Part shown: piece by piece, positions 27,120-35,690 of the stretch | How positions within the stretch are numbered: position 1 is the stretch's first letter | Layout of the letters: each line of letters begins with the position of its first letter | Source of the DNA: Paenirhizobium selenitireducens ATCC BAA-1503 | GTDB taxonomy: Bacteria; Pseudomonadota; Alphaproteobacteria; Rhizobiales; Rhizobiaceae | Reading direction: 5' to 3' | DNA length: 64,000 nucleotides | Assembly: GCF_000518785.1 (NCBI RefSeq) | Contig: NZ_JAEG01000006.1 | Span: 248,001-312,000 of the forward strand | Notes under the pieces: generated by a model | What the model was told of the DNA's origin: nothing | Database searches by the model: none | What the model saw: only the letters and a program-made list of their open reading frames with translations | Program-made: the position numbers and the translations under genes

Positions 27120-27773
27120 TCAATCTTCAAACCGTGGCGCTTTTTCGTCAAGCTCGGCATTCACCCGCGCCACGACCGTCGCAGCAAGTGCGGGATCGGC
27201 AAAAACCGCCTCGCGCAGCGCCACGAATTCGACGCCGGCTTCGGCGACGGCGACGGCGGAGGCCGGATCCTGACCGCCCATGACGATGCTGGGGATGGCG
27301 ATCATCGACGACCACCATTCGCCGAGCGCCAGATTCTTCGAATGCGCCTCCGGCTTTATGTCGCCGTCGAGCTTGCCGAAGAAGATATAGTCGGGCTGCG
27401 CCTCGCCGATCTCCAGCGCATGGTGCCTGTCCATGGCATTGCCGCCGCCGACGATCATCTTCGGCACATGTTTCTCGATCGCATCCGCAAGTGCTGCCGC
27501 ATTGCCGCTGATATGCAGGCCGTCGGCCTTGGCCCGTCCCGCAACCCGGCTGTTGTCGACGATAAGGGCGGCGGCCCCGGCATCCTGGATAAGCGGCACC
27601 AGCAGTTCGGCATGCTTCTGGAAGGCTGCGTCATCAAGGCCGTATTGCGGGATGATGACCGACGCGACGTCGCCACCCTTCAGGGCATCGCCGACCACGC
27701 GCGCCTTTTCCTCGGCGTCGGCGATGTCGGGAACGATCAGGACGAGACGGCAGCGATCTTCGGGACTGGTCAT
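27120..27773 (-). CDS. Thiamine phosphate synthase-like protein
   Basis: The 217-aa TIM-barrel protein resembles ThiE, which joins hydroxymethylpyrimidine diphosphate and thiazole phosphate. The blocks GLHISGNAAALADAI, IVGGGNAMDRHHALEIGEAQ, PDYIFFGKLDGD and PSIVMGGQ parallel ThiE motifs. The usual GQ.D and GxS..T motifs are altered, so it may be a divergent ThiE2 with reduced or different activity. No other thi genes are adjacent. ATG 27773 (MTSPEDRCRLVLIVPD) is chosen over upstream starts because the barrel begins there. Confidence 0.72.
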   Translation of the reverse strand: MTSPEDRCRLVLIVPDIADAEEKARVVGDALKGGDVASVIIPQYGLDDAAFQKHAELLVPLIQDAGAAALIVDNSRVAGRAKADGLHISGNAAALADAIEKHVPKMIVGGGNAMDRHHALEIGEAQPDYIFFGKLDGDIKPEAHSKNLALGEWWSSMIAIPSIVMGGQDPASAVAVAEAGVEFVALREAVFADPALAATVVARVNAELDEKAPRFED

Positions 27774-27877
27774 AAGTGGATCCGTTTTCCGGAAGGACGC
27801 AGCTTTGTCCGCGTCCTCCCTCGTTTTGCGTGAGTAAATCCGATAGACCGGTCCTTCAAAAGGATCAACCGAAACAA

Positions 27878-28645
27878 ATGAGTCCCGATCTGCTGTTCTA
27901 TGCCGCGGCCATTCCCGCAGTCGCTCTCGTCGGCCTGTCGAAAGGCGGCCTGGGCGGAGCATTCGCCCTGATCGGCGTGCCCTTGCTCGCCATGGTCGTG
28001 CCTCCGATGCAGGCGGCGGCGATCTTCCTGCCGATCCTGCTGGTCATGGATGCGGTGGCGCTCTGGGCCTGGCGGCGGCATAACAACCGCCCCACCCTGC
28101 TGGCCATGCTGCCCGGCGGCATCCTCGGCATCGCGATCGGCTGGGCCACATCCGCCTATGTTTCGGTCAACGTCATGCGCCTGCTGCTCGGCGGGATTTC
28201 GGTGCTGTTCGCCTTGCGCTATTTCATCGAAGCGGCCCGCAAGTCCTCGAAGACGACGCCTGCCGCAGCACCCGAGCGGCCGGTGGCGGCGACCCTGTGG
28301 GGCACGCTGTCGGGCTATGGCAGCTTCGTCGCCCATGCCGGCGGCCCGCCGTTCCAGATCTACACCCTGCCGCTGCGCCTCGATCCGCTTGCTTATACCG
28401 GCACCAGCACCCGCTTCTTCGCCATCATGAACGCGGTCAAGGTTCTTCCCTATTTTGCGCTCGGGGAACTCAGCGCCGCGAGCCTTTCGCTGTCGGCGAC
28501 ACTCCTGCCGATCGCCCTCGTCTCGACGCTGATCGGTGCCCGGCTCGTGCACTATCTGAAGCCCGCCCTTTTCTACCCGCTGATGTATGGCATGGTGCTG
28601 ATTGCCGGCAGCAAGCTGCTCTATGACGGGATCACCGGACTATAG
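27878..28645 (+). CDS. Sulfite exporter TauE/SafE-family permease
   Basis: The 255-aa protein has about eight membrane helices and the family repeats (GLSKGGLGGAFALIGVPLLA and GYGSFVAHAGGPPFQIYTLP). TauE/SafE permeases move small organosulfur or sulfite-type anions; the substrate here is not known. ATG 27878 follows AAGGAT. It is divergent from the thiE-like gene. An ArsR-type repressor gene follows 83 bases downstream in the same direction and may sense a ligand related to this permease. Confidence 0.88.
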   Translation: MSPDLLFYAAAIPAVALVGLSKGGLGGAFALIGVPLLAMVVPPMQAAAIFLPILLVMDAVALWAWRRHNNRPTLLAMLPGGILGIAIGWATSAYVSVNVMRLLLGGISVLFALRYFIEAARKSSKTTPAAAPERPVAATLWGTLSGYGSFVAHAGGPPFQIYTLPLRLDPLAYTGTSTRFFAIMNAVKVLPYFALGELSAASLSLSATLLPIALVSTLIGARLVHYLKPALFYPLMYGMVLIAGSKLLYDGITGL

Positions 28646-28728
28646 ACAGACAGACTAGCCGGCACGCGGCAATTGCTGCACTGCACAACGCGCTTGCCGG
28701 AACCCCGAGATTGACGTAACCTGAAGCC

Positions 28729-28989
28729 ATGTCGAACCTGGACCCCTTCGTTGCGATCGCCGACCCGCACCGCCGGCACCTGCTGGAGGTGTTGAGGCGT
28801 GCACCGCGAACGGTCAACGAACTGGCGAGCGGTCTGCCGATCAGCCGCCCCGCCGTCTCCCAGCACCTCAAGGCGCTGCTCGACTGCAATCTCGTGACGG
28901 TGACGTCGGAGGGAACGCGGCGGATCTATTCGGTCAACCGCCCGGGCTTCGACCGCCTTAACATGTGGCTTGACCAGTTCTGGTCGTGA
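28729..28989 (+). CDS. ArsR-family winged-helix regulator
   Basis: The 86-aa protein is a minimal winged helix: FVAIADPHRRHLLEVLRRAP, then the recognition helix region LPISRPAVSQHLKALLDCNL, then the wing VTVTSEGTRRIYSVN. It has no CxC metal site typical of ArsR/SmtB, so it belongs to the non-metal (GlxA/SdpR-like) subgroup. Its targets are unknown; the TauE gene upstream is the nearest candidate. A bidirectional terminator follows. Confidence 0.88.
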   Translation: MSNLDPFVAIADPHRRHLLEVLRRAPRTVNELASGLPISRPAVSQHLKALLDCNLVTVTSEGTRRIYSVNRPGFDRLNMWLDQFWS

Positions 28990-29002
28990 CTTTTCCGTCA
29001 AG

Positions 29003-29044
29003 GCAAAAAGAAGCCCCGAAAACCGCTCTGGTTTCCGGGGCATT
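29003..29044. terminator. Bidirectional terminator
   Basis: GCCCCGAAAACC (29013-29024) pairs with GGTTTCCGGGGC (29030-29041) with one mismatch. Minus-strand reading gives TTCTTTTT after the stem. It separates the converging ArsR and DUF465 genes. Confidence 0.78.
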
Positions 29045-29123
29045 GATATTGTCAAATCTCAGTGGATTTTCCGCCGGCCGCAATCTGCCTTGAGGCGATC
29101 TCCAGCCGGCGTGCATGGGAAAA

Positions 29124-29300
29124 TCAGTGTCTGGTCGACGCCCTGAGGCGCTCCATTTCGTCCTTGATACGCAACTTGAGGCGCTTCAGTTCGGCGATGT
29201 GCTGGTCATTGATGGAGGGAGACGTAAGAGCGGTATGGAGCTTCTCCTCAAGAGCACCGTGCTTCTTTTCGAGCGATTCAAGATGAGCCTGCATGGTCAT
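29124..29300 (-). CDS. DUF465 (YdcH-like) protein, 58 aa
   Basis: ATG 29300 is preceded by AAGGAAGGA, and the frame ends at TGA 29124. The 58-aa product begins MTMQAHLESLEKKHGALEEK and continues LKRLKLRIKDEMERLR, the two-helix hairpin pattern of the DUF465/YdcH family. It is cytoplasmic and of unknown function. A second DUF465 gene lies divergently 237 bases away (29538-29741). Confidence 0.82.
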   Translation of the reverse strand: MTMQAHLESLEKKHGALEEKLHTALTSPSINDQHIAELKRLKLRIKDEMERLRASTRH

Positions 29301-29537
29301 TTGACACGTCCTTCCTTTCGCCTACCTCCAGCCCTCACAACGCTGGAGTTTCAGGCTTTGCGAAAGTAATGTGACACGAAGAATGGGTTTTGTCGAAGGC
29401 GAAATGGGGGAGAAAGCGCGGCAAATTCACTGATAGGGATAACTTCCCGTTACCAGTATTTGATGATAGGAGCTTGCGCGAATCTTGGACGCATCCCACA
29501 AAATGGATACGTTGAAAGCGAGAATGGGGACACGATA

Positions 29538-29741
29538 ATGGCCGATCAGGAACAGGCGGACATTCGGCTGGCGCTCGCGCGGCTCCGGCAGGAGCACGAG
29601 GACTACGACGCCGCCATCAATGCCATGATCGTCACCGGCTGCGACGCACTGAGAATCCAGCGGATGAAGAAGAAGAAGCTGGGAATCAAGGACAAGATGA
29701 CCTCCCTTGAAGACCAGATCATCCCCGACATCATCGCGTGA
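29538..29741 (+). CDS. DUF465 (YdcH-like) protein, 67 aa
   Basis: The 67-aa product ([20 protein letters not shown] ... [20 protein letters not shown]) has the basic KKKKL/IKD motif of DUF465. GGGGA lies seven bases before ATG 29538. It is followed 19 bases later by purE, so it is probably the first gene of a purEK transcript. No function is known. Confidence 0.85.
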   Translation: MADQEQADIRLALARLRQEHEDYDAAINAMIVTGCDALRIQRMKKKKLGIKDKMTSLEDQIIPDIIA

Positions 29742-29760
29742 ACAGGCAAGGACCGCCACG

Positions 29761-30261
29761 ATGACCGAAGAACGCCCGCCTGTCGCCATCATCATGGGCA
29801 GCCAGTCCGACTGGGAAACCATGAAGAACGCCGCCGATACGCTGGACGTGCTCGGCGTCGGCTACGAGGCGCGCATCGTTTCGGCCCACCGGACCCCCGA
29901 CCGCCTGGTCGCCTTTGCCAAGGGCGCCCGCGACGAGGGCTTTCAGGTCATCATCGCCGGCGCCGGCGGCGCGGCCCATCTTCCGGGCATGACCGCCGCC
30001 ATGACGCCGCTGCCGGTCTTCGGCGTTCCGGTCCAGTCGAAGGCGCTTTCCGGCCAGGACAGCCTGCTGTCCATCGTCCAGATGCCGGCCGGCATTCCGG
30101 TCGGCACGCTGGCCATCGGCAAGGCCGGCGCCGTCAATGCCGCGCTGCTGGCTGCCGCCGTGCTGGCATTGCATGACGAGGATCTCGCCGAACGGCTCGA
30201 CGAATGGCGCGCCCGCCAGAGCGCCGCGGTCGCCGAATACCCGATGGACGAAACCCCATGA
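29761..30261 (+). CDS. purE: N5-carboxyaminoimidazole ribonucleotide mutase
   Basis: Class I PurE moves the carboxylate of N5-CAIR to C4 in purine synthesis. The 166-aa protein shows [10 protein letters not shown] and SAHRTPDR near the N-terminus and [11 protein letters not shown], all active-site blocks. ATG 29761 is chosen at the start of homology. It overlaps purK by four bases (ATGA), the usual coupled purEK arrangement, so its N5-CAIR substrate is made by the neighbour. Confidence 0.96.
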   Translation: MTEERPPVAIIMGSQSDWETMKNAADTLDVLGVGYEARIVSAHRTPDRLVAFAKGARDEGFQVIIAGAGGAAHLPGMTAAMTPLPVFGVPVQSKALSGQDSLLSIVQMPAGIPVGTLAIGKAGAVNAALLAAAVLALHDEDLAERLDEWRARQSAAVAEYPMDETP

Positions 30262-31325
30262 GCGCCCGCACGATCGGCATCATCGGCGGCGGACAGCTCG
30301 GCCGCATGCTCGCCATGGCCGCAGCGCGCCTGAACTTCCGCACCGTGATTCTCGAGCCGCAGGCCGGCTGCCCCGCAGCCCAGGTCGCCAACAGCCAGAT
30401 CACCGCGGCCTATGCCGATCCGCTGGCGCTTGCCGAACTCGCCGCGGCCTGCGACATCGTCACCTACGAATTCGAGAATGTGCCGGTCGAGGCCGCGGAA
30501 ACGCTGGCCCGCAACGTGCCGGTCTATCCGCCGCCACGCGCGCTGGAAGTCGCCCAGGACCGCCTGACGGAAAAGCGCTTCCTCAACGGTTGCGGCATTC
30601 CGACCGCACGCTTTCACGCCGTCGACAGCCAGGAAGAGCTCGAAGCCGCCCTCGCCGATTTCGGCGGACAGGGCGTGCTGAAAACCCGCCGCCTCGGCTA
30701 TGACGGCAAGGGACAGCGGGTCTTCCGCTCCCCGGCAGACAGCCCGGAAGGGGCGTTTGCCGCGCTCGGCAATGTCCCGCTGATTCTCGAAAGCTTCGTG
30801 CCCTTCGAGCGCGAGATCTCGATCATCGCGGCGCGCGCCGTCGACGGGACGGTCGCTGCCTATGACCCGGCCGAGAACGTTCACCGTGACGGCATTCTCG
30901 ACACCTCGACGCTTCCGGCGCGAATCGATTCGCAGACCGCCGCGGCCGCGCACGAATCGGCCGGGAAGCTTCTGGCCGCCCTCGACTATGTGGGCGTGGT
31001 CGGAATCGAATTCTTCGTGCTGCCCGACGGCAGTCTGGTCGCCAACGAGATCGCCCCGCGCGTTCACAATTCCGGCCACTGGACAGAGGCCGCCTGCGTG
31101 GTTTCGCAGTTCGAACAGCACATCCGGGCGATAACCGGGCTGCCGCTCGGCGATCCGGCCCGCCATTCCGATTGCGTGATGACCAACCTGATCGGCGACG
31201 ACCTGAACGACGTTCCCATGTGGCTTTCCAGGCCGCATGCGCTGGTCCATCTCTACGGCAAGACCGAGGCTCGGCCCGGCCGCAAGATGGGTCACGTCAC
31301 CGAAATTACGCGCGCCAAGGGCTGA
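30258..31325 (+). CDS. purK: N5-carboxyaminoimidazole ribonucleotide synthase
   Basis: PurK uses ATP and bicarbonate to carboxylate AIR. The 355-aa ATP-grasp protein starts [15 protein letters not shown] and carries [12 protein letters not shown], the [13 protein letters not shown] strand and the metal-site [13 protein letters not shown]. Its start overlaps the purE stop. A terminator-like hairpin lies 92 bases after the stop. Confidence 0.96.
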   Translation: MSARTIGIIGGGQLGRMLAMAAARLNFRTVILEPQAGCPAAQVANSQITAAYADPLALAELAAACDIVTYEFENVPVEAAETLARNVPVYPPPRALEVAQDRLTEKRFLNGCGIPTARFHAVDSQEELEAALADFGGQGVLKTRRLGYDGKGQRVFRSPADSPEGAFAALGNVPLILESFVPFEREISIIAARAVDGTVAAYDPAENVHRDGILDTSTLPARIDSQTAAAAHESAGKLLAALDYVGVVGIEFFVLPDGSLVANEIAPRVHNSGHWTEAACVVSQFEQHIRAITGLPLGDPARHSDCVMTNLIGDDLNDVPMWLSRPHALVHLYGKTEARPGRKMGHVTEITRAKG

Positions 31326-31374
31326 AAAAGCCGGAAAAATCCGGGTTCTCGCCGTTGAATCAGGGCGGGGCCGG

Positions 31375-31403
31375 TTGACACGAAGGGTCGGGACGGAGTA
31401 TCT
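31375..31403 (+). promoter_or_regulatory. Candidate promoter upstream of rpmJ
   Basis: TTGACA (31375-31380) is a perfect -35. GTATCT (31398-31403) is a moderate -10 after a 17-base spacer. Transcription would start near 31410, about 90 bases before rpmJ. Confidence 0.5.
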
Positions 31404-31416
31404 GCCACCAACCCTT

Positions 31417-31443
31417 TAAGAGCGCGCCCCGTAGCGCGCTTTT
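31417..31443 (+). terminator. Terminator-like hairpin between purK and rpmJ
   Basis: AGCGCGC and GCGCGCT pair around CCCGTA, followed by TTTTG. It could end the purEK transcript, but it lies just downstream of the candidate rpmJ promoter and could also act as an early attenuator. Confidence 0.65.
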
Positions 31444-31501
31444 GATTGATCGAGACAATGGCGGGTGAACCATTCGCCGATAACCTTTGCGGACCAGTAA
31501 A

Positions 31502-31627
31502 ATGAAGATCAAGAACTCGCTGAAAGCGCTCAAGGCCCGTCATCGCGACAACCGTCTGGTTCGCCGCAAGGGCCGCGTATACATCATCAACAAGCAGAAC
31601 CCGCGCTTCAAGGCTCGTCAGGGCTGA
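31502..31627 (+). CDS. rpmJ: 50S ribosomal protein L36, zinc-free type
   Basis: The 41-aa product [20 protein letters not shown] ... [10 protein letters not shown] is the longer YkgO-type L36. The zinc-binding cysteines and histidine of classical L36 are absent. ATG 31502 follows GGACCAGTAA, with only a weak ribosome site. This reading frame is short but unmistakable. The cysteine-free L31 at 17557 shows the same zinc-independent pattern. Confidence 0.95.
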   Translation: MKIKNSLKALKARHRDNRLVRRKGRVYIINKQNPRFKARQG

Positions 31628-31634
31628 GGCATGG

Positions 31635-31660
31635 GCGCCGCTTTCGGGCGGTGCTGCTTT
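31635..31660 (+). terminator. Terminator of rpmJ
   Basis: GCGCCGC pairs with GCGGTGC (one G-U pair) around TTTCGG, followed by TGCTTTTT. Confidence 0.65.
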
Positions 31661-31746
31661 TTCGCCTGACGGGACCTTGCGGTCCAATATCGTCGATAGC
31701 GAAGAATTGAGTTTGAAAGCCGGCGCAAGCGGATTACCTTATCCGC

Positions 31747-32358
31747 ATGCGCCGTTTTCGTATTTGTGCCCCACTCGTCACCCTCCTGCTGCTCGCACCC
31801 TCCCATGGGTTGCCTGCCCTGGCGCAGGACGGCGCTTCGGAAACCGTCTCGCTCGATTCGCCGGCCGTAAGCCCGGCACCGAAGGGCGTGGACGAACTAA
31901 TCACCGAACTGAAACGGGAGCGCGATCCCGAAGCGGCCAACCGCATCACCGAAGACCTCATGGAGACGTGGAACGACTCGGACAGCGCGACGGTCGATCT
32001 GCTGATGCAGTGGGCGCTGACGGCCGCCTCCGAGAAGCGCAACGCCGCAGCACTCGATTTTCTCGACCAGGCCATCGTGCTGAAACCTGACTTCGTCGGC
32101 GCCTGGAACCAGCGGGCGACGCTTCACTACACCATGGGCAATTACAAGAAGGCGGTCTCCGACATCAATCGCGTGCTGGCGCTGGAACCCCGCCATTTCG
32201 GCGCGCTGGCCGGCCTTGCCGCGATCCTCAGCGAGCGCGGCAGCGAGGAGATGGCGCTGAAGGCCTGGGAGCGCTACCTCGAGATCTACCCTGCCGACCG
32301 CCAGGCCCAGGAGATCGTGATCAAGCTCTCGGAACAACTGGCCGGCAGCAGGACGTGA
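31747..32358 (+). CDS. Periplasmic TPR protein
   Basis: The 203-aa protein has a signal peptide (MRRFRICAPLVTLLLLAPSH ... ALAQ) and at least two tetratricopeptide repeats. These are seen in AALDFLDQAIVLKPDFVGAW and NYKKAVSDINRVLALEPRHF, with a third degenerate one to residue 185. It is probably a periplasmic protein-interaction module. Its stop overlaps the GTG of the hydrolase gene (GTGA), so the two are likely translated together. Confidence 0.87.
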   Translation: MRRFRICAPLVTLLLLAPSHGLPALAQDGASETVSLDSPAVSPAPKGVDELITELKRERDPEAANRITEDLMETWNDSDSATVDLLMQWALTAASEKRNAAALDFLDQAIVLKPDFVGAWNQRATLHYTMGNYKKAVSDINRVLALEPRHFGALAGLAAILSERGSEEMALKAWERYLEIYPADRQAQEIVIKLSEQLAGSRT

Positions 32359-33491
32359 TTCCCCTGCCCAACGGCCGCCGATCCGCAGCCCCTCCGTCCA
32401 CCACCCTTCCTCATCCGCCCCGGCCTCGAACCGCCCGCATCCGCTCCATGCTGCTCACCGCCCTCACCTCCCTCGTCGCCATTGCTTCGGTCTCTGCCGC
32501 CGGCACGGCACTGCGCGCCCGCGCCATCGAGGCGGATGCCGCCAATATCGGCACACCCGCCGATGTCGGAGGCTTTTCCATGAACGCGCTGCATGTCCCG
32601 GCGGGCGCCGATGCCGAGCTGCCGCCGATCGTCTTCATTCATGGCGCAAGCGGCAATCTGCGCGACCAGGCCACAACCTTCCTCGGTCCCCTTGAGGGCC
32701 GCGCCGAGCTGCTTTTCGTCGACCGCCCGGGCCATGGCTATTCCGAGCGCGGCGGGCCGGAGAACGCCTATCCGGACGGTCAGGCGTCAGCCATCGCCCG
32801 CCTGATGGAAAGGCGCGGCATCAATCGCGCCATCATCGTCGGCCATTCCTTCGGCGGTGCCATCGCCGCGAGCTTCGGTGTGCTCTATCCGGAAAAGACC
32901 GCCGGGCTGCTGTTCCTTGCGCCGGCCACGCATCCCTGGCCGGGCGGCGTCGACTGGTACTACAATCTGGCCTCGACCCCGGTCGTCGGCCCGCTCTTCT
33001 GCCACACCATTGCGCTCCATGCCGGCATGGCGCGGCTCGACGCGGCAACCCGCGGCGTCTTTGCCCCCAATCCCCGGCCGGAGACCTATGTCGGCGACAC
33101 GGCCCCTGCCCTCGTGCTGCGACCGGCCGCCTTCTGCGCCAACGCCACCGACGTCGCCAATCTTCAGGGCTACGTCACGCGCTTTGCCGAGCGCTACCGC
33201 GAGATCACCGCGCCGACGGTGATCGTCACCGGCGACAGCGACGACATCGTGCTGGAAGAGATCCATTCGCGCGGGCTGGCGCGCGACATTGCAGGCTCCG
33301 AGCTCGTCTGGATCAAGGGGCTGGGCCACAAGCCCGACTATGCGGCTCGGGACCTCGCCATCGCCGCGATCGAGAAGATTGCAGGCCGGCAACGCGACCT
33401 GCAGGCCATGGCACGGGAACTGGAGCCGAAGCTTGCCGCGACCCGTGTTACGCCGCCGGCCACGCGCCGGGGATTGCAGGCCGGCCAGTAG
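32355..33491 (+). CDS. Alpha/beta hydrolase, membrane-anchored
   Basis: The alpha/beta fold is clear: the oxyanion block FIHGASGNLRD, the nucleophile elbow IIVGHSFGGAIAA (Ser), an acid in VIVTGDSDDIV, and a late histidine in IKGLGHKPDYA. A hydrophobic segment (LLTALTSLVAIASVSAAG) would be a signal anchor. The start is uncertain: GTG 32355 overlaps the TPR stop, while ATG 32448 would place the hydrophobic segment first. The substrate is unknown. Confidence 0.83.
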   Translation: MIPLPNGRRSAAPPSTTLPHPPRPRTARIRSMLLTALTSLVAIASVSAAGTALRARAIEADAANIGTPADVGGFSMNALHVPAGADAELPPIVFIHGASGNLRDQATTFLGPLEGRAELLFVDRPGHGYSERGGPENAYPDGQASAIARLMERRGINRAIIVGHSFGGAIAASFGVLYPEKTAGLLFLAPATHPWPGGVDWYYNLASTPVVGPLFCHTIALHAGMARLDAATRGVFAPNPRPETYVGDTAPALVLRPAAFCANATDVANLQGYVTRFAERYREITAPTVIVTGDSDDIVLEEIHSRGLARDIAGSELVWIKGLGHKPDYAARDLAIAAIEKIAGRQRDLQAMARELEPKLAATRVTPPATRRGLQAGQ

Positions 33492-33524
33492 ACCGGACGC
33501 GATCGACCGACCAAAGTCCAAAAG

Positions 33525-33549
33525 AAAAGCCGCCCGGAGGCGGCTTTCC
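33525..33549 (-). terminator. Terminator of pyk
   Basis: AAAGCCGCC and GGCGGCTTT form a perfect nine-base stem around CGGA. On the minus strand TTCTTTT follows. It lies between the converging hydrolase and pyk genes and may serve both. Confidence 0.8.
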
Positions 33550-33572
33550 AGACGTAGTGGCCAGATCGACCG

Positions 33573-35012
33573 TCAGATACCCGACAGGCCGTCCGAACCG
33601 ATATAGGCGATGCGCAGCATGTTGGTGGCGCCCGGCGTTCCGAGCGGCACGCCCGCCGAGATGATGACGCGGTCGCCCGGCTTGCCGAAACCTTCGGCGA
33701 CGACGATGCGGCAGGCGCGGTTCACCATGTCGTCGAGATCCGTCGGCTCTTCGGAGACGACGCAGTGCAGGCCCCACACGACCGACAGGCGACGCGCCGT
33801 CTGGATGACCGGCGAAAGGGCGATGATCGGCACTTCGGGACGCTCGCGCGCGGCGCGAAGCCCGGTATTGCCCGACGAGGTGTAGCAGACGATGGAGGTG
33901 AGCTTCAGCGTCTCGGCGATCTGGCGGGCGGCGAGCGAAATCGCGTCAGCACCCGTTGCTTCCGGCTGGGCGCGCTGGGCGTAGATGATGCCCGGATAGT
34001 GCGGCTCGCGCTCGACCGTGCGGGCGATCGACGCCATGGTCGAGACCGCTTCGACCGGATACTGACCGGAGGCCGATTCGGCCGACAGCATGACGGCATC
34101 CGCGCCTTCGAACACGGCGGTCGCGACGTCGGAGACTTCGGCGCGGGTCGGCACAGGCGCCGAGATCATCGATTCGAGCATCTGAGTCGCGACGACAACC
34201 GGCTTGCCGGCGCGGCGGCAGGCGCGGATCAGCTGCTTCTGCAGACCGGGAACGGCTTCCAGCGGCATTTCCACGCCGAGGTCGCCACGCGCCACCATCA
34301 GCGCGTCGGACAATTCGATGATCTCGTCGATTCGCTCGATCGCCTGCGGCTTTTCGATCTTCGACATCAGGCCGACGCGGCCTCGGGCGATCTTGCGCAC
34401 TTCGGCAAGGTCTTCCGGGCGCTGGATGAAGGAGAGCGCCACCCAGTCGACTTCATTGGTCGCCAGCACGGCATCAAGGTCGGCATGGTCCTTGTCGGTC
34501 AAAGCGCCGACGGCGAGCAGCGTATCGGGCAGGCTCACGCCCTTGCGGTCGGAAATCTTGGTGCCGGAAACGACCGTGGTAACGATGCTCTTGCCGTCGC
34601 ACTTTTCAGCGCGCAGGTGCAGCTTGCCGTCGTCGATCAGCAGGCGATGGCCCGGCTTCACCGAGGTGAGGATTTCCGGGTGCGGCAGGAAGACGCGCGT
34701 ATTGTCGCCCGGCTCATCCTTGTTGTCGAGGGTGAAGGTCTGGCCCGGCTTCAGTTCCACCGTGGTGTCGGCAAACTTGCCGACACGCAGCTTCGGCCCC
34801 TGCAGGTCGGCGAGAATGCCGATCGGGCGGCCGCACTCGGCTTCGACCGACCGGATCTTGGCAATCAGGCTGCGCATCACATCGTGGCTCGCATGGCTCA
34901 TGTTGATGCGGAACAGGTCGGCACCCGCCTCATGCAGCTTGCGGATCATCGCTTCGTCGGACGAGGCCGGCCCAAGCGTTGCGAGGATCTTCACTTTGCG
35001 ATTACGCTTCAT
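33573..35012 (-). CDS. pyk: Pyruvate kinase
   Basis: Pyruvate kinase converts phosphoenolpyruvate and ADP to pyruvate and ATP. The 479-aa protein begins MKRNRKVKILATLGPASSDE and has FRINMSHASHD, the catalytic-lysine region MSKIEKPQAIERI, and LMVARGDLGVEMP. The C-terminal allosteric domain is complete. ATG 35012 overlaps the stop of the upstream DUF1036 gene by one base (TGATG), so translation should be coupled. Confidence 0.97.
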   Translation of the reverse strand: MKRNRKVKILATLGPASSDEAMIRKLHEAGADLFRINMSHASHDVMRSLIAKIRSVEAECGRPIGILADLQGPKLRVGKFADTTVELKPGQTFTLDNKDEPGDNTRVFLPHPEILTSVKPGHRLLIDDGKLHLRAEKCDGKSIVTTVVSGTKISDRKGVSLPDTLLAVGALTDKDHADLDAVLATNEVDWVALSFIQRPEDLAEVRKIARGRVGLMSKIEKPQAIERIDEIIELSDALMVARGDLGVEMPLEAVPGLQKQLIRACRRAGKPVVVATQMLESMISAPVPTRAEVSDVATAVFEGADAVMLSAESASGQYPVEAVSTMASIARTVEREPHYPGIIYAQRAQPEATGADAISLAARQIAETLKLTSIVCYTSSGNTGLRAARERPEVPIIALSPVIQTARRLSVVWGLHCVVSEEPTDLDDMVNRACRIVVAEGFGKPGDRVIISAGVPLGTPGATNMLRIAYIGSDGLSGI

Positions 35013-35488
35013 CAGTTCTGGCTTTCCTGCGTGCCGGGCGTATCGGAAAGCTGGACCATCCAGCTTCCCTGACGGCCCGTGTCGTATTCCTTGAATCCCA
35101 TCTGCTGGTAGCCCCGTGCGAAGCAGTCCTGCACGCCGACGATCTTGAACTCGTTCTCGGCGGTGCACATGTTGATGTCACCCGTCCAGCGTCCGCCGCG
35201 GGCAGCATCTTCGGCATAGAGATAGTAGTAGCGGGATTGCAGTTCGCCCTCGATCAGCGTCGCGCAGGTGGAGGCCGGAACCTGCCACCAGCCTTCGGTG
35301 ATCCAGCCTTCCGTCGCGCGGTAGCCGATCGCCACGCCGACAAGGTTCTGCGTACCGTTGCAGACCCTGAATTCGGCATGGGCGGCGCCTGCCGCAAACA
35401 GCGGCGCAATCAATGCGCTGGCGATGAGAAATTGTCTGAGATGACGCGCGCTCCCCAGGGCGCTTGGAATTCTATCTTGCTTCAGCAC
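35012..35488 (-). CDS. DUF1036 secreted protein
   Basis: The 158-aa protein has a signal peptide (HLRQFLIASALIAPLFAAGA ... AHA). The DUF1036 domain follows, with FRVCNGTQNLVGVAIGYR, TEGWWQVPASTCATLI and NMCTAENEF. Four cysteines suggest two disulfides in the periplasm. The start is GTG 35488. Its stop overlaps the pyk start (TGATG), an odd link between an exported protein and a glycolytic enzyme. Function is unknown. Confidence 0.86.
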   Translation of the reverse strand: MLKQDRIPSALGSARHLRQFLIASALIAPLFAAGAAHAEFRVCNGTQNLVGVAIGYRATEGWITEGWWQVPASTCATLIEGELQSRYYYLYAEDAARGGRWTGDINMCTAENEFKIVGVQDCFARGYQQMGFKEYDTGRQGSWMVQLSDTPGTQESQN

Positions 35489-35690
35489 GGTTTCCGCCGG
35501 AACTCCATGTTTGTGCGTCGACTGCTTTCTTGCGATGATGGTCGAGGAAAGTCAACGCAATTCTAATCGATTATATTTTTGACATAAACCATCGACCGCG
35601 ATCTTGGCACAAACGTGGCCGGGACGAAAGCTTGCGCTCGCCTTTCCCCCATGTCATCAAACCGACACCCCCCTTTTTCGGCAGCACCCG

